A DNA stretch of 64,000 bases from Enterobacterales bacterium CwR94 (GCA_002837195.1 KZ478059.1:310001-374000), one strand, 5' to 3'; positions 21,750-31,461 are shown, counted from the stretch's first letter. Notes: generated by a model from the letters alone, not told the origin. Numbers and translations are program-made.

Positions 21750-22292
21750 ATGTCTTTGTTCACAACCGAAGTGACTACCCTGGAAGGGGAAAAAACCACG
21801 CTGGCAACCTGGAAAGGAAATGTGTTGTTAGTGGTCAACGTGGCTTCTCAATGCGGTCTGACACCGCAGTATGCGCAGCTGGAAGCATTGCAAAGCCAAT
21901 ATGCGGCACAAGGATTTAGCGTATTAGGTTTTCCCTGCAACCAATTTCTTGAGCAAGAGCCGGGTTCAGCAGAAGAGATCAGAACCTTTTGTAGCACCAC
22001 CTACGGTATTACTTTCCCGATGTTCAGTAAAATCGAGGTCAATGGCCCACAGCGGCATCCCCTTTACCAGGCGCTGATTGCTGCACAACCAGAGGCGCAA
22101 GTTCCCGCAGGTAGCGGTTTTATGCAACGGCGTATCGACAAAGGTCAGGGGCCTGCTGCGAAAGGGGATATCTTATGGAATTTCGAAAAGTTTCTGATTG
22201 ACCGTCAAGGCAAGATCATTGCGCGCTTTGCACCGGATATGACGCCTGACGATGCCATACTGGTTAAACAACTGGAGCAGGTATTGGCTTGA
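21750..22292 (+). CDS. btuE: Glutathione/thioredoxin peroxidase BtuE
   Basis: BtuE is a non-specific peroxidase of the glutathione-peroxidase family, despite lying in the B12 uptake operon. From the ATG at 21750 it has 180 residues, with the catalytic cysteine in VNVASQCGLTPQY. The conserved GFPCNQFLEQEPG and WNFEKFLIDRQG motifs (Gln and Trp of the catalytic tetrad) follow. It lies between btuC and btuD, overlapping btuD by 4 bases. Confidence 0.95.
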   Translation: MSLFTTEVTTLEGEKTTLATWKGNVLLVVNVASQCGLTPQYAQLEALQSQYAAQGFSVLGFPCNQFLEQEPGSAEEIRTFCSTTYGITFPMFSKIEVNGPQRHPLYQALIAAQPEAQVPAGSGFMQRRIDKGQGPAAKGDILWNFEKFLIDRQGKIIARFAPDMTPDDAILVKQLEQVLA

Positions 22293-23038
22293 CGCTGCTC
22301 AGCCTGAATCAGGCAGGCGTTTCCCCGCGCCTGCTGCCCGTCACCACCTGCGTCGAACAAGGGCAAATGATCCATATACTGGGGCCAAATGGCTCCGGTA
22401 AAAGTACCTTGCTGACGATGCTGGCCGGTTTAATACCTTATCAAGGTGATATCGACTACCTGCAACGCCCGCTGGCTGGCTGGGCACTGCCCGCGTTGGC
22501 CCGCAGTCGCGCCTGGCTGCACCAGCAGCAATTACCCTCCGGACAACTGTCGGTGTGGCACTTCCTGGCACAACATCGGGTAGGGGAAACCGATGTTGAA
22601 ACGGTGGTGGCCGACGTCTGTCGCTGTCTGGCGCTCACCGACAAACTGGGCAAAAGCGTGAATCAACTTTCCGGTGGTGAGTGGCAACGTGTGCGACTGG
22701 CAGGGGTCTTAATACAAATTGATCCCGCAGTGAACAGGGATGCCCGAATGTTGTTACTGGATGAACCCTTAACCGGGTTGGACGTTGCCCAACAACATGC
22801 GCTGGAAAAGCAGTTAAAGACGTTGTGTGAGAAGGGCATCAGTGTCGTGATGAGTAGCCACGATCTCAATCACAGCTTACAACAGGCCGACAAGGTTTGG
22901 TTATTGCAGTCTGGCAGACTGGTCGCGCAAGGTTCAGCGCAGGAAATACTGCAACCCGCACAACTGGCGGCAACCTTTGGCGTCACTTTTCAACGCTTTT
23001 CACTCCCGGAAGGGGATTTTTTATTGCGAAAAAACTAA
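22289..23038 (+). CDS. btuD: Vitamin B12 ABC transporter ATPase BtuD
   Basis: The cytoplasmic ATPase driving BtuC, 249 residues (same as E. coli). Walker A is GPNGSGKST (about 32-40), the ABC signature LSGGEWQRV, Walker B MLLLDEP and the switch histidine in SSHDLNH. The start is TTG at 22289, whose last two bases overlap the btuE TGA (TTGA), a translational-coupling arrangement. Confidence 0.95.
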   Translation: MTLLSLNQAGVSPRLLPVTTCVEQGQMIHILGPNGSGKSTLLTMLAGLIPYQGDIDYLQRPLAGWALPALARSRAWLHQQQLPSGQLSVWHFLAQHRVGETDVETVVADVCRCLALTDKLGKSVNQLSGGEWQRVRLAGVLIQIDPAVNRDARMLLLDEPLTGLDVAQQHALEKQLKTLCEKGISVVMSSHDLNHSLQQADKVWLLQSGRLVAQGSAQEILQPAQLAATFGVTFQRFSLPEGDFLLRKN

Positions 23039-23105
23039 CAGAGTTGCCAAAAGTCTGTTTTTCGCTACCTTATTACGTCAATGGATTCTCTTTCAGGATG
23101 CTCTG

Positions 23106-23567
23106 ATGCGCATTGCGACACTCTTCTTCATTATGCTGTTGGTCGGTTGTAGTAGCCATCGGGCCCCCGCGCCAAATGGGCGTCTTTCTGACTCGATTAC
23201 GGTGATCGCGCAATTGAATGAACAGCTTTCGCAATGGCACGGAACACCCTATCGTTATGGCGGCATGAGCCCGCGCGGTGTTGACTGCTCTGGTTTTGTC
23301 TACCTCACTTTCCGTGACCGTTTTGATCTGCAATTGCCACGCACCACCGTGGCCCAAACCGATATTGGCACGCGAATTGAGAAAGAGGATTTGTTACCCG
23401 GTGACCTGGTTTTTTTCAAAACGGGTAGCGGTGAAAATGGCCTGCATGTCGGCATCTACGACACCGATAATCAATTTATTCATGCCTCTACCAGCAGAGG
23501 GGTTATACGTTCATCGCTGGATAATGTGTATTGGCGCAAGGCTTTCTGGCAAGCCAGAAGGATATAA
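23106..23567 (+). CDS. nlpC: NlpC/P60 family lipoprotein NlpC
   Basis: A predicted peptidoglycan endopeptidase anchored as a lipoprotein. The start ATG 23106 gives 153 residues with lipobox LLVGC (Cys at about 15). The NlpC/P60 catalytic triad is visible: Cys in GVDCSGFV, His in GLHVGIYD and His in NQFIHAS. It follows the btu genes and precedes ydiV as in E. coli. An in-frame upstream start at 22977 inside btuD is not used. Confidence 0.95.
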   Translation: MRIATLFFIMLLVGCSSHRAPAPNGRLSDSITVIAQLNEQLSQWHGTPYRYGGMSPRGVDCSGFVYLTFRDRFDLQLPRTTVAQTDIGTRIEKEDLLPGDLVFFKTGSGENGLHVGIYDTDNQFIHASTSRGVIRSSLDNVYWRKAFWQARRI

Positions 23568-23795
23568 GGTCGTTAATGCATTGCGTGAGTAAAAAGGGTT
23601 TCAATCGCAAGAAGGGATATTTTCATCCTGTTGGTTAAATGTAATCCATTTCATTTGGCTTAGGTTTCATAGCGCACCTCTGTTCTCCTGATATCCCCTG
23701 TTTCGCCTTAAATTCTGCTTTACAACATGGCATATCGTTGTCATATTTCGGAAACTTTAGAACAGGATATGCGCCAAATATCGGCCAGAACGAAA

Positions 23796-24533
23796 ATGAA
23801 AATCCAACTGGAAGCGGATTATAAAAGCCATACCCGCTACGTGCCCATTTATCGTTTAAACGGGCAACTGATTGCTGTGTCAATGTCGACCTATTTTATT
23901 CATGCAACGGCAAACGTGGTGGCACCGCAAGAGATTGTCCGGCCCCAACTCTCCCTTGAGCAGCGGGCAGGTTTGCTCATGTCGCAATTAACCCAGTTAG
24001 AAAGTTTGCAGCACTTTTTTATTCAGCATCGCGTTCAAGTGGGTATTAATATTGATGCGGATACAGCGGATATTATTTTATCCAATGATATTATCTGGAA
24101 AAAAATGTGTGCGTTGTCATTTATTGAATTGGAAATCCGTGAAGATTATCCAAACCTGCAATTAGGTAGGGCGCATCCCCAATTAGGAAAATTAAGTGAA
24201 ATTTTCACTCTGAGCCTGGGGAATTTTGGTGCAGGAAAAACGTCTCCCACCTCTATTTATGAGGGGCTTTATAGTCGCATTAAACTCGACCCTGTGTTTG
24301 TCCAGCGATTACGCCAACGGCCCGCATTACTCCCGTTTATGCGGGCGATTATTGAAAATATCGCACCTTATTGCCATGAGATGGTTATCCCCGCCATTGA
24401 TGAGCCTGTGCACCTGGAACAAATTCGGCATTTAGCCATCGATGGCATATGCGGCGACTTATTTCCCAGCGCCAGCAGTGAAACGTTATCAGAACTGATC
24501 CCGCCGCCCAGAATATTAACGCAGGATGCCTAA
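23796..24533 (+). CDS. ydiV: Degenerate EAL-domain protein YdiV (anti-FlhDC type)
   Basis: E. coli and Salmonella YdiV (RflP) bind FlhD4C2 and block flagellar gene activation; they do not degrade cyclic di-GMP. This 245-residue protein aligns along its length with that family. It keeps HFFIQH, FIELEIREDYPNL and LGNFGAGKTSPTSIYEGLYSR. The EAL glutamate is absent (VSMST where active enzymes have EALLR). Three in-frame starts exist; 23796 is preferred because it begins MKIQLE, like E. coli MKIFLE, but has a weak ribosome site. Poor translation of ydiV is also known in E. coli. Codon use is more AT-rich than its neighbours. Confidence 0.83.
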   Translation: MKIQLEADYKSHTRYVPIYRLNGQLIAVSMSTYFIHATANVVAPQEIVRPQLSLEQRAGLLMSQLTQLESLQHFFIQHRVQVGINIDADTADIILSNDIIWKKMCALSFIELEIREDYPNLQLGRAHPQLGKLSEIFTLSLGNFGAGKTSPTSIYEGLYSRIKLDPVFVQRLRQRPALLPFMRAIIENIAPYCHEMVIPAIDEPVHLEQIRHLAIDGICGDLFPSASSETLSELIPPPRILTQDA

Positions 24534-24606
24534 CCTCTGTCAGTCTTGCGCGCTGGCCATTACACTAAACAAAACAGCACGAAACCCGATCTGAGGAAGG
24601 TAGGCT

Positions 24607-26052
24607 ATGCAGCCCACATTTGACAACACCTGGTGCGAGGAATTGCCCGCGTTTTATACACGCTTATCGCCACAACCGCTGGAGGGCGCGGCACTGTTCT
24701 ACCACAGTGCGCCGCTGGCAGCGACGTTAGAACTGTCCCCTGACTGGTTTACCGCAGAGAACAGTGCACTGTGGTCGGGTGAACAGCTTATGCCCGGCAT
24801 GGCACCCCTGGCACAGGTGTATAGCGGGCATCAATTTGGTGCCTGGGCAGGACAGTTGGGCGACGGGCGCGGTATGTTACTGGGCGAGCAAAGAGCCTCT
24901 GATGGTCGCAAATGGGACTGGCACCTGAAAGGGGCGGGTCTCACGCCATACTCACGGATGGGCGATGGCAGGGCAGTGATCCGTTCCACGGTGCGTGAGT
25001 TTCTGGCTTCTGAAGCCCTGCATCATCTTGGGGTGCCCACGACCCGCGCACTCACCATTGTCACCAGCCAACAGCCGGTGTATCGCGAAACGGCAGAGCG
25101 CGGTGCCATGCTACTCCGTGTTGCAGAAAGCCATGTCCGATTTGGACACTTTGAGCACTTCTATTACCGACAGCAACCTGAGCAGGTGCAACAACTGGCT
25201 GATTATGTGATTCGTCACCACTGGCCACATCTGCAACAGGAAGCTGAGCGCTATGCGCTGTGGTTTACCGATGTTGTCAAACGTACCGCACGACTGATTG
25301 CCCAGTGGCAAAGTATTGGTTTCGCGCATGGCGTGATGAACACCGATAATATGTCGATTCTCGGCCTGACGCTGGATTTTGGTCCTTATGGGTTTATGGA
25401 TGACTATCAGCCTGATTTGATCTGTAACCACTCCGATTATCAGGGACGCTACGCTTTCGATAATCAGCCTGTTGTCGGCCTTTGGAACCTTAACCGGTTG
25501 GCACAGGCGTTGTCAGGGCTGATGGATGCAACGGTGCTGAAAGCGGCACTGGCTGAATACGAGCCAGAATTGATGCGCTGTTGGGGCGAGAAAATGCGCG
25601 CGAAACTGGGCTTTATGCAGGCGCAAAAAGAGGACAATGCGCTACTGACTGAACTGTTGGCGTTAATGACGCAGGAAGGCAGTGATTACACGCGTACCTT
25701 TCGGATGCTTAGCCTGGCAGGACAGCAGGAGGCGTTATCTCCTCTACGTGATGAGTTTATTGACCGTGCGGCGTTTGACAGTTGGTATCAGCGCTATCGC
25801 GCGCGCCTGTTGACGGAGGGCATCAGTGACGATATCCGCCATCAACAGATGAATCAGGCTAATCCAGCCATCGTACTGCGTAACTATTTGGCGCAAGCCG
25901 CGATAGAGGGCGCAGAGCGGGACGATCCTGCACCTCTGGCACGGCTTCATCAGGCACTCTGCCAGCCTTACCAGTTGGCAGCCGACAATGCTGATTTTGC
26001 CCGTCGTCCCCCGGACTGGGGAAAGGCATTGGAAGTCAGTTGTTCAAGCTAA
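24607..26052 (+). CDS. selO: Protein adenylyltransferase SelO (YdiU)
   Basis: SelO is a pseudokinase-fold enzyme that binds ATP in inverted orientation and AMPylates Ser/Thr/Tyr of target proteins, linked to redox stress. At 481 residues it is close to the E. coli length. Visible are [18 protein letters not shown] (glycine-rich region), [21 protein letters not shown], and the catalytic-loop and metal residues in [25 protein letters not shown]. The C-terminal VSCSS cysteine sits where eukaryotic SelO has selenocysteine. AGGAAGG precedes the ATG. Confidence 0.95.
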   Translation: MQPTFDNTWCEELPAFYTRLSPQPLEGAALFYHSAPLAATLELSPDWFTAENSALWSGEQLMPGMAPLAQVYSGHQFGAWAGQLGDGRGMLLGEQRASDGRKWDWHLKGAGLTPYSRMGDGRAVIRSTVREFLASEALHHLGVPTTRALTIVTSQQPVYRETAERGAMLLRVAESHVRFGHFEHFYYRQQPEQVQQLADYVIRHHWPHLQQEAERYALWFTDVVKRTARLIAQWQSIGFAHGVMNTDNMSILGLTLDFGPYGFMDDYQPDLICNHSDYQGRYAFDNQPVVGLWNLNRLAQALSGLMDATVLKAALAEYEPELMRCWGEKMRAKLGFMQAQKEDNALLTELLALMTQEGSDYTRTFRMLSLAGQQEALSPLRDEFIDRAAFDSWYQRYRARLLTEGISDDIRHQQMNQANPAIVLRNYLAQAAIEGAERDDPAPLARLHQALCQPYQLAADNADFARRPPDWGKALEVSCSS

Positions 26053-26079
26053 AACAAGGCCTCACTCACCGGTGAGGCC
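26052..26079 (-). terminator. Terminator of aroH
   Basis: On the minus strand GGCCTCAC-CGGTGA-GTGAGGCC followed by TTGTTTTAG, 6 bases past the aroH stop. It may also end selO transcripts. Confidence 0.75.
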
Positions 26080-26084
26080 GACGT

Positions 26085-27131
26085 TTAGAAACGGGTATCC
26101 ACGGCACTGGCAAGCAGCGCAAGGACGGCTTCGCTGTCGTCCCAGCCGAGGCAAGGATCGGTGATGGATTGCCCGTAAGTCAGTGGCTGACCACTGACCA
26201 CTTTTTGTGTCCCTTCCTGCAGAAAACTTTCCACCATCACTCCGGCAATCGCCGTGGAACCATCGCGGATTTGTTGTGCGATGGATTCCGCCACGTCTTT
26301 TTGCCGACGGTGTTGCTTCAGGCAGTTGCCATGGCTGAAATCCACCACCAACTGCTCGGGCAGATCGAATTGACGCAGGCTGTCAGCGGCCGCGGCAATA
26401 TCTTGCGGATGGTAATTCGGCTCTTTACCGCCACGCATAATGATATGGCCAGACGGGTTGCCGCTGGTTTGATAGATGGTCATTTGCCCCGACTTATCCG
26501 GGGACAGGAACATGTGGCTCACGCGAGAGGCGCGAATGGCATCAACGGCGATGCGTGTGTTGCCGTCGGTGCCATTTTTGAAACCTACAGGACAGGAGAG
26601 GGCGGAAGCCATTTCGCGGTGAATTTGACTTTCCGTGGTGCGGGCACCAATCGCGCCCCAACTGATTAAATCAGCAATATACTGGCCGATCACCATATCC
26701 AGGAACTCTGTGGCGGTAGGCAGGCCTAAGGCATTCACGTCAATAAGCAACTGCCGCGCAATGCCTAAACCTTCGTTGATTCGATAGCTGCCATTCAGGT
26801 CGGGATCGGAAATCAGCCCTTTCCAGCCCACCACGGTACGCGGCTTCTCGAAATAGGTGCGCATCACGATTTCCAGCCGATCCTGATAGCGATCACGCAG
26901 CACATTCAGTTTGGTTGCGTAGTCTAAGGCGGCCTGGGGATCGTGGATCGAGCAGGGACCAATAACCACTAAAAGGCGTTTATCATCGCCGTTTAAAATA
27001 CGGGCAATTCGCTGGCGGGCTGCCGTCACACTGTCAACGATCGCCGGGGTAATCGGATGATGTGACGCCAGCGCTGCGGGCGTTATCAGGCTATCGATAC
27101 GCGCGGTCCGCAGTTCATCAGTTTTGTTCAT
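26085..27131 (-). CDS. aroH: DAHP synthase, tryptophan-type isozyme AroH
   Basis: Condenses phosphoenolpyruvate and erythrose-4-phosphate to DAHP, the first step of the shikimate pathway. From the ATG at 27131 it has 348 residues, identical in length to E. coli AroH, starting MNKTDELRTARID. Type I DAHPS motifs are present: IGPCSIHD, MRTYFEKPRTVVGWKG, TESQIHREMASALSCPVGFKNGT and VDFSHGNC (metal histidine). Because ppsA is nearby, PEP supply and use are genetically close. No TrpR operator was seen upstream, unlike E. coli. Confidence 0.96.
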   Translation of the reverse strand: MNKTDELRTARIDSLITPAALASHHPITPAIVDSVTAARQRIARILNGDDKRLLVVIGPCSIHDPQAALDYATKLNVLRDRYQDRLEIVMRTYFEKPRTVVGWKGLISDPDLNGSYRINEGLGIARQLLIDVNALGLPTATEFLDMVIGQYIADLISWGAIGARTTESQIHREMASALSCPVGFKNGTDGNTRIAVDAIRASRVSHMFLSPDKSGQMTIYQTSGNPSGHIIMRGGKEPNYHPQDIAAAADSLRQFDLPEQLVVDFSHGNCLKQHRRQKDVAESIAQQIRDGSTAIAGVMVESFLQEGTQKVVSGQPLTYGQSITDPCLGWDDSEAVLALLASAVDTRF

Positions 27132-27255
27132 GATGTTCTCTAAAATTTGTGTCTTCGCAGCGGCCGTATGCCGGGAAGTGATGGCGTTCACGATAGCGGA
27201 ATTGACGATGAATTCAACCCGGCAGCGGAGAATCATCGTCAATATTCACCTCAAC

Positions 27256-28089
27256 CTAATACATTCGGCGCGTGAGACCCATAATATCGAGGATTTTGGT
27301 GGCGATTTCTTCCACGGAGTAGTTGGTACTGTTCAAATAGCGGATCTGATGTGTACGAAACAGCGCTTCTACCTCGCCCACTTCCAGACGACACTGGCGC
27401 ATCGAGGCATAACGGGTATTTTCTGCCCGCTCTTGTCGAATAGCCGCCAACCGCTCCGGATCAATCGTCAGGCCAAACAGCTTGTTTTGATAGGGGCGCA
27501 GCGCGGCAGGCAGTTTTAAATTATCCATATCATCGGCAATAAAAGGGTAGTTTGCCGCGCGAATACCAAACTGCATAGCCAGATAGAGGCTGGTGGGCGT
27601 TTTACCGCAGCGCGAAACGCCGAGCAGGATAACCTGCGCTTCATCAAGTCCCCGCAGCGAAATGCCGTCGTCATGTGCCAGCGTGTAATCAATGGCGGCA
27701 ATTCGCGCATCGTATTTTCCCAAATTATTGGCGGTCAGTCCGTGGGTGCGGTGTGCCACTGGAACGGGGGCCTGACCCAGTTCCTGCTGCAGGGGCGCCA
27801 CTAGACTCTGCACAATATCCTGACAAAAACCTTCGCTTTGCAAAATAATCTCGCGCACTTCAGGCAGCACAATGGAGAAAAAAACCAATGGACGCACACC
27901 ACTGTTCTGATACAGGGCATTGATTTGGGCTTTAACGGCTTGTGCCCGCTGCTCGTTTTCGACAAAAGGCAGGGTCACGCTGTTGGTGCCCACGGGAAAC
28001 TGCGACAGTACCGCATGGCCGACCACTTCGGCGGTGATCGCGGTTCCGTCAGAGATATAGAAAACACTGCGCTCCGTAATGACGTCCAT
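27256..28089 (-). CDS. ppsR: PEP synthetase regulatory protein PpsR
   Basis: PpsR (YdiA, DUF299) is a bifunctional ADP-dependent kinase/Pi-dependent pyrophosphorylase that switches PEP synthetase off and on by phosphorylating the threonine beside its catalytic histidine. The 277 residues equal the E. coli length. The P-loop [15 protein letters not shown] is near residue 157, and HRTHGL and [17 protein letters not shown] are conserved. It is divergent from its target ppsA across a 453-base regulatory region. Confidence 0.96.
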   Translation of the reverse strand: MDVITERSVFYISDGTAITAEVVGHAVLSQFPVGTNSVTLPFVENEQRAQAVKAQINALYQNSGVRPLVFFSIVLPEVREIILQSEGFCQDIVQSLVAPLQQELGQAPVPVAHRTHGLTANNLGKYDARIAAIDYTLAHDDGISLRGLDEAQVILLGVSRCGKTPTSLYLAMQFGIRAANYPFIADDMDNLKLPAALRPYQNKLFGLTIDPERLAAIRQERAENTRYASMRQCRLEVGEVEALFRTHQIRYLNSTNYSVEEIATKILDIMGLTRRMY

Positions 28090-28295
28090 CTTTTAACTCT
28101 CTCTTTGAAGTAGGCGGCGAAAATGCGCGATAACGAAACTGAGAATAGTGCGGCCTTTCAATAAAATAAATTATCCATATCCTTAAATAATGAATTATTT
28201 ATTTTCCAGATATTGGTTCTCCAGCGTAACGTTAATCCGCTTTGATTATCAATAATAAACCGATGCCTGAAATGCTGTACAAGGCAGCCATTTCG

Positions 28296-28307
28296 CGTTG
28301 CGCAACG
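28296..28307. repeat. Palindrome CGTTGCGCAACG (ppsR/ppsA intergenic, copy 1)
   Basis: A perfect 12-bp palindrome containing GTTGCGCAAC. The same 10-mer recurs at 28374-28383, 45994-46003 and 62746-62755, always between genes. It is probably a protein-binding site; the factor is unknown to me. Confidence 0.6.
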
Positions 28308-28371
28308 ACTGTTCAGGAAATGCTTATATTTTCAGCAACGCAATGAATCTTAAGTCATTGTGCAAATTCGC

Positions 28372-28385
28372 ATGTTGCGCAACAT
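28372..28385. repeat. Palindrome ATGTTGCGCAACAT (ppsR/ppsA intergenic, copy 2)
   Basis: A perfect 14-bp palindrome with the same GTTGCGCAAC core and a central CG, as in LacI-family operators. It is centred 77 bases from copy 1; a weaker relative, ATTGTGCAAAT, lies between them at about 28357-28367. Confidence 0.6.
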
Positions 28386-28430
28386 AATTAATCTTCATCG
28401 GGGAACGCGTATTAATCTTATTTTCTCCGC

Positions 28431-28444
28431 TTGAACGATTCACC
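28431..28444 (-). promoter_or_regulatory. Cra (FruR) site upstream of ppsA
   Basis: On the minus strand GGTGAATCGTTCAA fits every position of the published Cra consensus RSTGAAWCSNTHHW. It lies about 100 bases before the ppsA start. E. coli ppsA is Cra-activated, so activation during gluconeogenic growth is expected. The rest of 28090-28542 holds the two GTTGCGCAAC palindromes and no gene. Confidence 0.8.
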
Positions 28445-28542
28445 ACTTTAACTTTTAGGTCAGTGTATGCCAGGCTGAAATTGCTGATTTTGTTTTCAGC
28501 GAATTTTTTGTGCCCATCATTAATTCTAAAAGGATAGCTTCA

Positions 28543-30921
28543 ATGTCCAATCAAGGCGATTTACCGCTCGTGCTCTGGTACAACCAACTTGGCATGAATG
28601 ACGTTGATCGAGTGGGAGGCAAAAATGCCTCTCTGGGTGAAATGATTACTAATCTGGCATCATTGGGTGTGTCCGTGCCAAACGGTTTCGCAACCACTTC
28701 CGATGCCTTCAACCAGTTCCTTGATCAAAGCGGAGTAAATCAGCGCATCTACGATCTGTTGGATAAAACCGATGTAGATGACGTGGACGAGCTGGCGAAA
28801 GCCGGTAAGCAAATCCGTCAGTGGATTGTTGATACGCCTTTCCAGCCCGCGCTGGAAACTGCGATCCACGACGCTTACGCGCAACTCTCAGCCGATGATG
28901 CGGAGGCCTCGTTTGCCGTCCGATCGTCGGCGACGGCCGAAGATATGCCCGATGCCTCTTTTGCTGGCCAGCAGGAAACCTTCCTGAATGTGCAAGGCAT
29001 TGATGCCGTCATGGTGGCCATCAAGCATGTGTACGCCTCGCTGTTTAACGATCGTGCCATCTCCTATCGTGTGCATCAGGGATATGACCACCGCGGTGTG
29101 GCATTATCCGCGGGTGTGCAACGCATGGTGCGTTCTGATTTAGCCGCCGCGGGCGTGATGTTTACAATTGATACCGAATCCGGCTTTGATCAGGTGGTCT
29201 TTATCACCTCGGCCTACGGTTTGGGCGAAATGGTGGTCCAGGGGGCAGTTAACCCCGATGAATTCTATGTGCATAAACCCACGCTGGATGCCGGGCGTCC
29301 TGCCATTGTGCGGCGCAACATGGGATCTAAAAAGATCCGCATGGTGTATGCCGACTCCCAGGAGCACGGTAAACAGGTGGCGATTGAAGATGTTCCGGTC
29401 GAACAACGTGACCGTTTCAGTCTGAGCACCGAAGAGATTGAGGCGCTGGCGAAACAGGCGATGCTGATTGAAAAGCACTATCAACGTCCGATGGACATTG
29501 AATGGGCGAAAGACGGTCACACAGGCAAACTGTTTATCGTGCAGGCGCGTCCGGAAACCGTGCGTTCGAATGGTCAGGTGATGGAGCGCTACACGCTGCA
29601 GGGTCAGGGCAAAGTCGTGGTTGAAGGACGGGCCATCGGCCATCGCATCGGTGCTGGCGTGGTGAAAGTGATTCACGACATCAGTGAAATGAACCGCATT
29701 GAGAAAGGTGATGTGCTGGTCACTGACATGACCGATCCCGATTGGGAGCCGATCATGAAAAAAGCGGCGGCCATCGTGACCAATCGTGGGGGGCGCACCT
29801 GCCATGCGGCAATTATTGCGCGTGAGTTAGGGATCCCGGCGGTGGTCGGGTGTGGTGACGCAACAGAACACCTGAAAGATGGGCACAAAGTCACGGTCTC
29901 CTGCGCCGAAGGGGATACAGGCTATGTCTATGACGCCTTGCTTGATTTTGAAGTGACCAGCTCACAGGTGGATGAACTTCCCACCTTGCCACTGAAAATC
30001 ATGATGAACGTGGGTAATCCTGACCGGGCATTTGATTTTGCCTGCCTGCCAAATGAAGGTGTCGGGCTGGCGCGTCTGGAATTTATTATTAACCGCATGA
30101 TTGGCGTACACCCGAAGGCGCTGTTGGAATTTGATCAGCAAACGCCGGAAATCAAGGCGCAAATTCGTGAACAGATGAAAGGGTTTGACGATCCGGTCGA
30201 GTTCTATGTGGCACGCCTGACCGAAGGGATTGCAACACTGGGTGCTGCCTTTGCACCGAAACGCGTGATCGTACGTTTGTCCGATTTTAAATCTAACGAG
30301 TATGCCAATCTGGTGGGTGGCGAGCGCTACGAGCCAGAGGAAGAGAACCCTATGTTGGGCTTCCGCGGTGCAGGTCGCTATGTCGCCGACAGCTTCCGCG
30401 ATTGTTTTGCCCTGGAGTGCGAAGCGGTGAAACGCGTACGCAACGTGATGGGACTGACCAACGTGGAGATCATGGTGCCGTTTGTACGCACCGTGGCGCA
30501 GGCGAAGGCCGTTGTAGACGAGTTGGCGCGTCAGGGACTCAAGCGCGGTGAAAACGGGCTGAAAGTCATTATGATGTGCGAAATTCCCTCCAATGCCCTG
30601 TTGGCTGAGCAGTTCTTAGAGCATTTCGATGGATTCTCCATCGGCTCCAATGACATGACGCAGCTTGCTTTGGGTCTGGATCGTGACTCGGGTGTGGTTT
30701 CAGAGTTGTTCGATGAACGTAATGATGCGGTCAAAGCCCTGCTGTCGATGGCGATCCGTGCTGCCAAAAAACAGGGCAAATACGTCGGCATTTGCGGGCA
30801 GGGGCCGTCCGACCATGAAGACTTTGCCGCCTGGCTGATGGAAGAGGGCATTGACAGCTTGTCACTGAACCCAGACACCGTGGTGCAAACCTGGGTCGGG
30901 TTAGCGGCGTTAGATAAGTAA
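28543..30921 (+). CDS. ppsA: Phosphoenolpyruvate synthase
   Basis: Converts pyruvate and ATP to PEP, AMP and phosphate, the entry to gluconeogenesis from C3 compounds. From the ATG at 28543 (AAAGGA upstream) it is 792 residues, the E. coli length. The N-terminal ATP-grasp-like PPDK domain has [21 protein letters not shown]. The swivelling phosphohistidine domain contains [17 protein letters not shown], with the catalytic His near residue 421 and the adjacent Thr targeted by PpsR. The C-terminal PEP-binding barrel has GVGLARLEF and [15 protein letters not shown]. Confidence 0.98.
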   Translation: MSNQGDLPLVLWYNQLGMNDVDRVGGKNASLGEMITNLASLGVSVPNGFATTSDAFNQFLDQSGVNQRIYDLLDKTDVDDVDELAKAGKQIRQWIVDTPFQPALETAIHDAYAQLSADDAEASFAVRSSATAEDMPDASFAGQQETFLNVQGIDAVMVAIKHVYASLFNDRAISYRVHQGYDHRGVALSAGVQRMVRSDLAAAGVMFTIDTESGFDQVVFITSAYGLGEMVVQGAVNPDEFYVHKPTLDAGRPAIVRRNMGSKKIRMVYADSQEHGKQVAIEDVPVEQRDRFSLSTEEIEALAKQAMLIEKHYQRPMDIEWAKDGHTGKLFIVQARPETVRSNGQVMERYTLQGQGKVVVEGRAIGHRIGAGVVKVIHDISEMNRIEKGDVLVTDMTDPDWEPIMKKAAAIVTNRGGRTCHAAIIARELGIPAVVGCGDATEHLKDGHKVTVSCAEGDTGYVYDALLDFEVTSSQVDELPTLPLKIMMNVGNPDRAFDFACLPNEGVGLARLEFIINRMIGVHPKALLEFDQQTPEIKAQIREQMKGFDDPVEFYVARLTEGIATLGAAFAPKRVIVRLSDFKSNEYANLVGGERYEPEEENPMLGFRGAGRYVADSFRDCFALECEAVKRVRNVMGLTNVEIMVPFVRTVAQAKAVVDELARQGLKRGENGLKVIMMCEIPSNALLAEQFLEHFDGFSIGSNDMTQLALGLDRDSGVVSELFDERNDAVKALLSMAIRAAKKQGKYVGICGQGPSDHEDFAAWLMEEGIDSLSLNPDTVVQTWVGLAALDK

Positions 30922-31011
30922 TGCAACGATAAGCGAGCAGACTGGGGAGCGCGTTAAGCACTTCCCACCGTGCTGGCGGTAGTGCAGAATCATCGCGATA
31001 TTCTGTACCAC

Positions 31012-31054
31012 ACGGGCGGAAAGTGTCTTAAGGCGCTCTCCGCCCGTTTTTTTT
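31012..31054 (+). terminator. Terminator of ppsA
   Basis: ACGGGCGGA and TCCGCCCGT form a 9-bp stem over an 18-base loop, followed by eight T. Confidence 0.85.
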
Positions 31055-31093
31055 GGTGCTAACGTGTCACCCACTGGCTCACGGATTGCAGGC

Positions 31094-31195
31094 AAAAAAA
31101 AGCCCATCTCAGAGGATGGGCAAAGACTACACACAGCAATTCTTGACTCTACTCAGGGGATTAGAGGAGTGGGGTTACCATCCTCTTCAACATGG
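31094..31195 (-). ncRNA. rprA: Small regulatory RNA RprA
   Basis: The minus strand carries the conserved RprA blocks in order. They are AATCCCCTGAG, then GAATTGCTGTGTGTAGTCTT, then TTGCCCATC-loop-GATGGGC with eight T as Hfq-type terminator. E. coli RprA (about 105 nt) base-pairs with the rpoS leader to activate translation and represses csgD and others. Position next to ydiK is conserved. The 5' end is placed 6-7 bases after the TAGTAT -10; the 5' stem of the E. coli RNA is not conserved. Ends are approximate. Confidence 0.9.
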
Positions 31196-31200
31196 GTTTT

Positions 31201-31243
31201 ATACTATTGGCACGCCGTTTAGCCGTCTCTAAGAATCCTCTTA
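31201..31243 (-). promoter_or_regulatory. rprA promoter with RcsB box
   Basis: A -10 candidate TAGTAT (minus strand of 31201-31206) lies downstream of TAAGAGGATTCTTA (minus strand of 31230-31243). This nearly symmetric 14-mer resembles the RcsB box and sits at the -35 position, as in E. coli rprA. Control by the Rcs envelope-stress phosphorelay is expected. Confidence 0.75.
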
Positions 31244-31461
31244 TTAGTTAAATGAAGGTAAACTTTTACCGACTGAAACCTGTTCATTGAGTGGGGAAAC
31301 TGTCTCATTGGTAATCAATTATGGGCGTTGTAGCGCATAAATGGCCTGAAACCGGCGAATTGATTAAAATTTGCTAATCAAATATGCAACAGTATTCAGA
31401 ATAAATCGCAGAGTGCGGGCAGATTGCTTAGGGCGTCTGATATGACGCCCAGGAAGAGGGA
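31244..31461. other. Non-coding interval between rprA and ydiK
   Basis: 218 bases with no supported gene. It contains a hairpin GGGCGTC-TGATAT-GACGCCC at 31431-31450, 12 bases beyond the ydiK stop, with no U-tract. This may act as a factor-dependent or weak terminator for ydiK. Confidence 0.4.
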
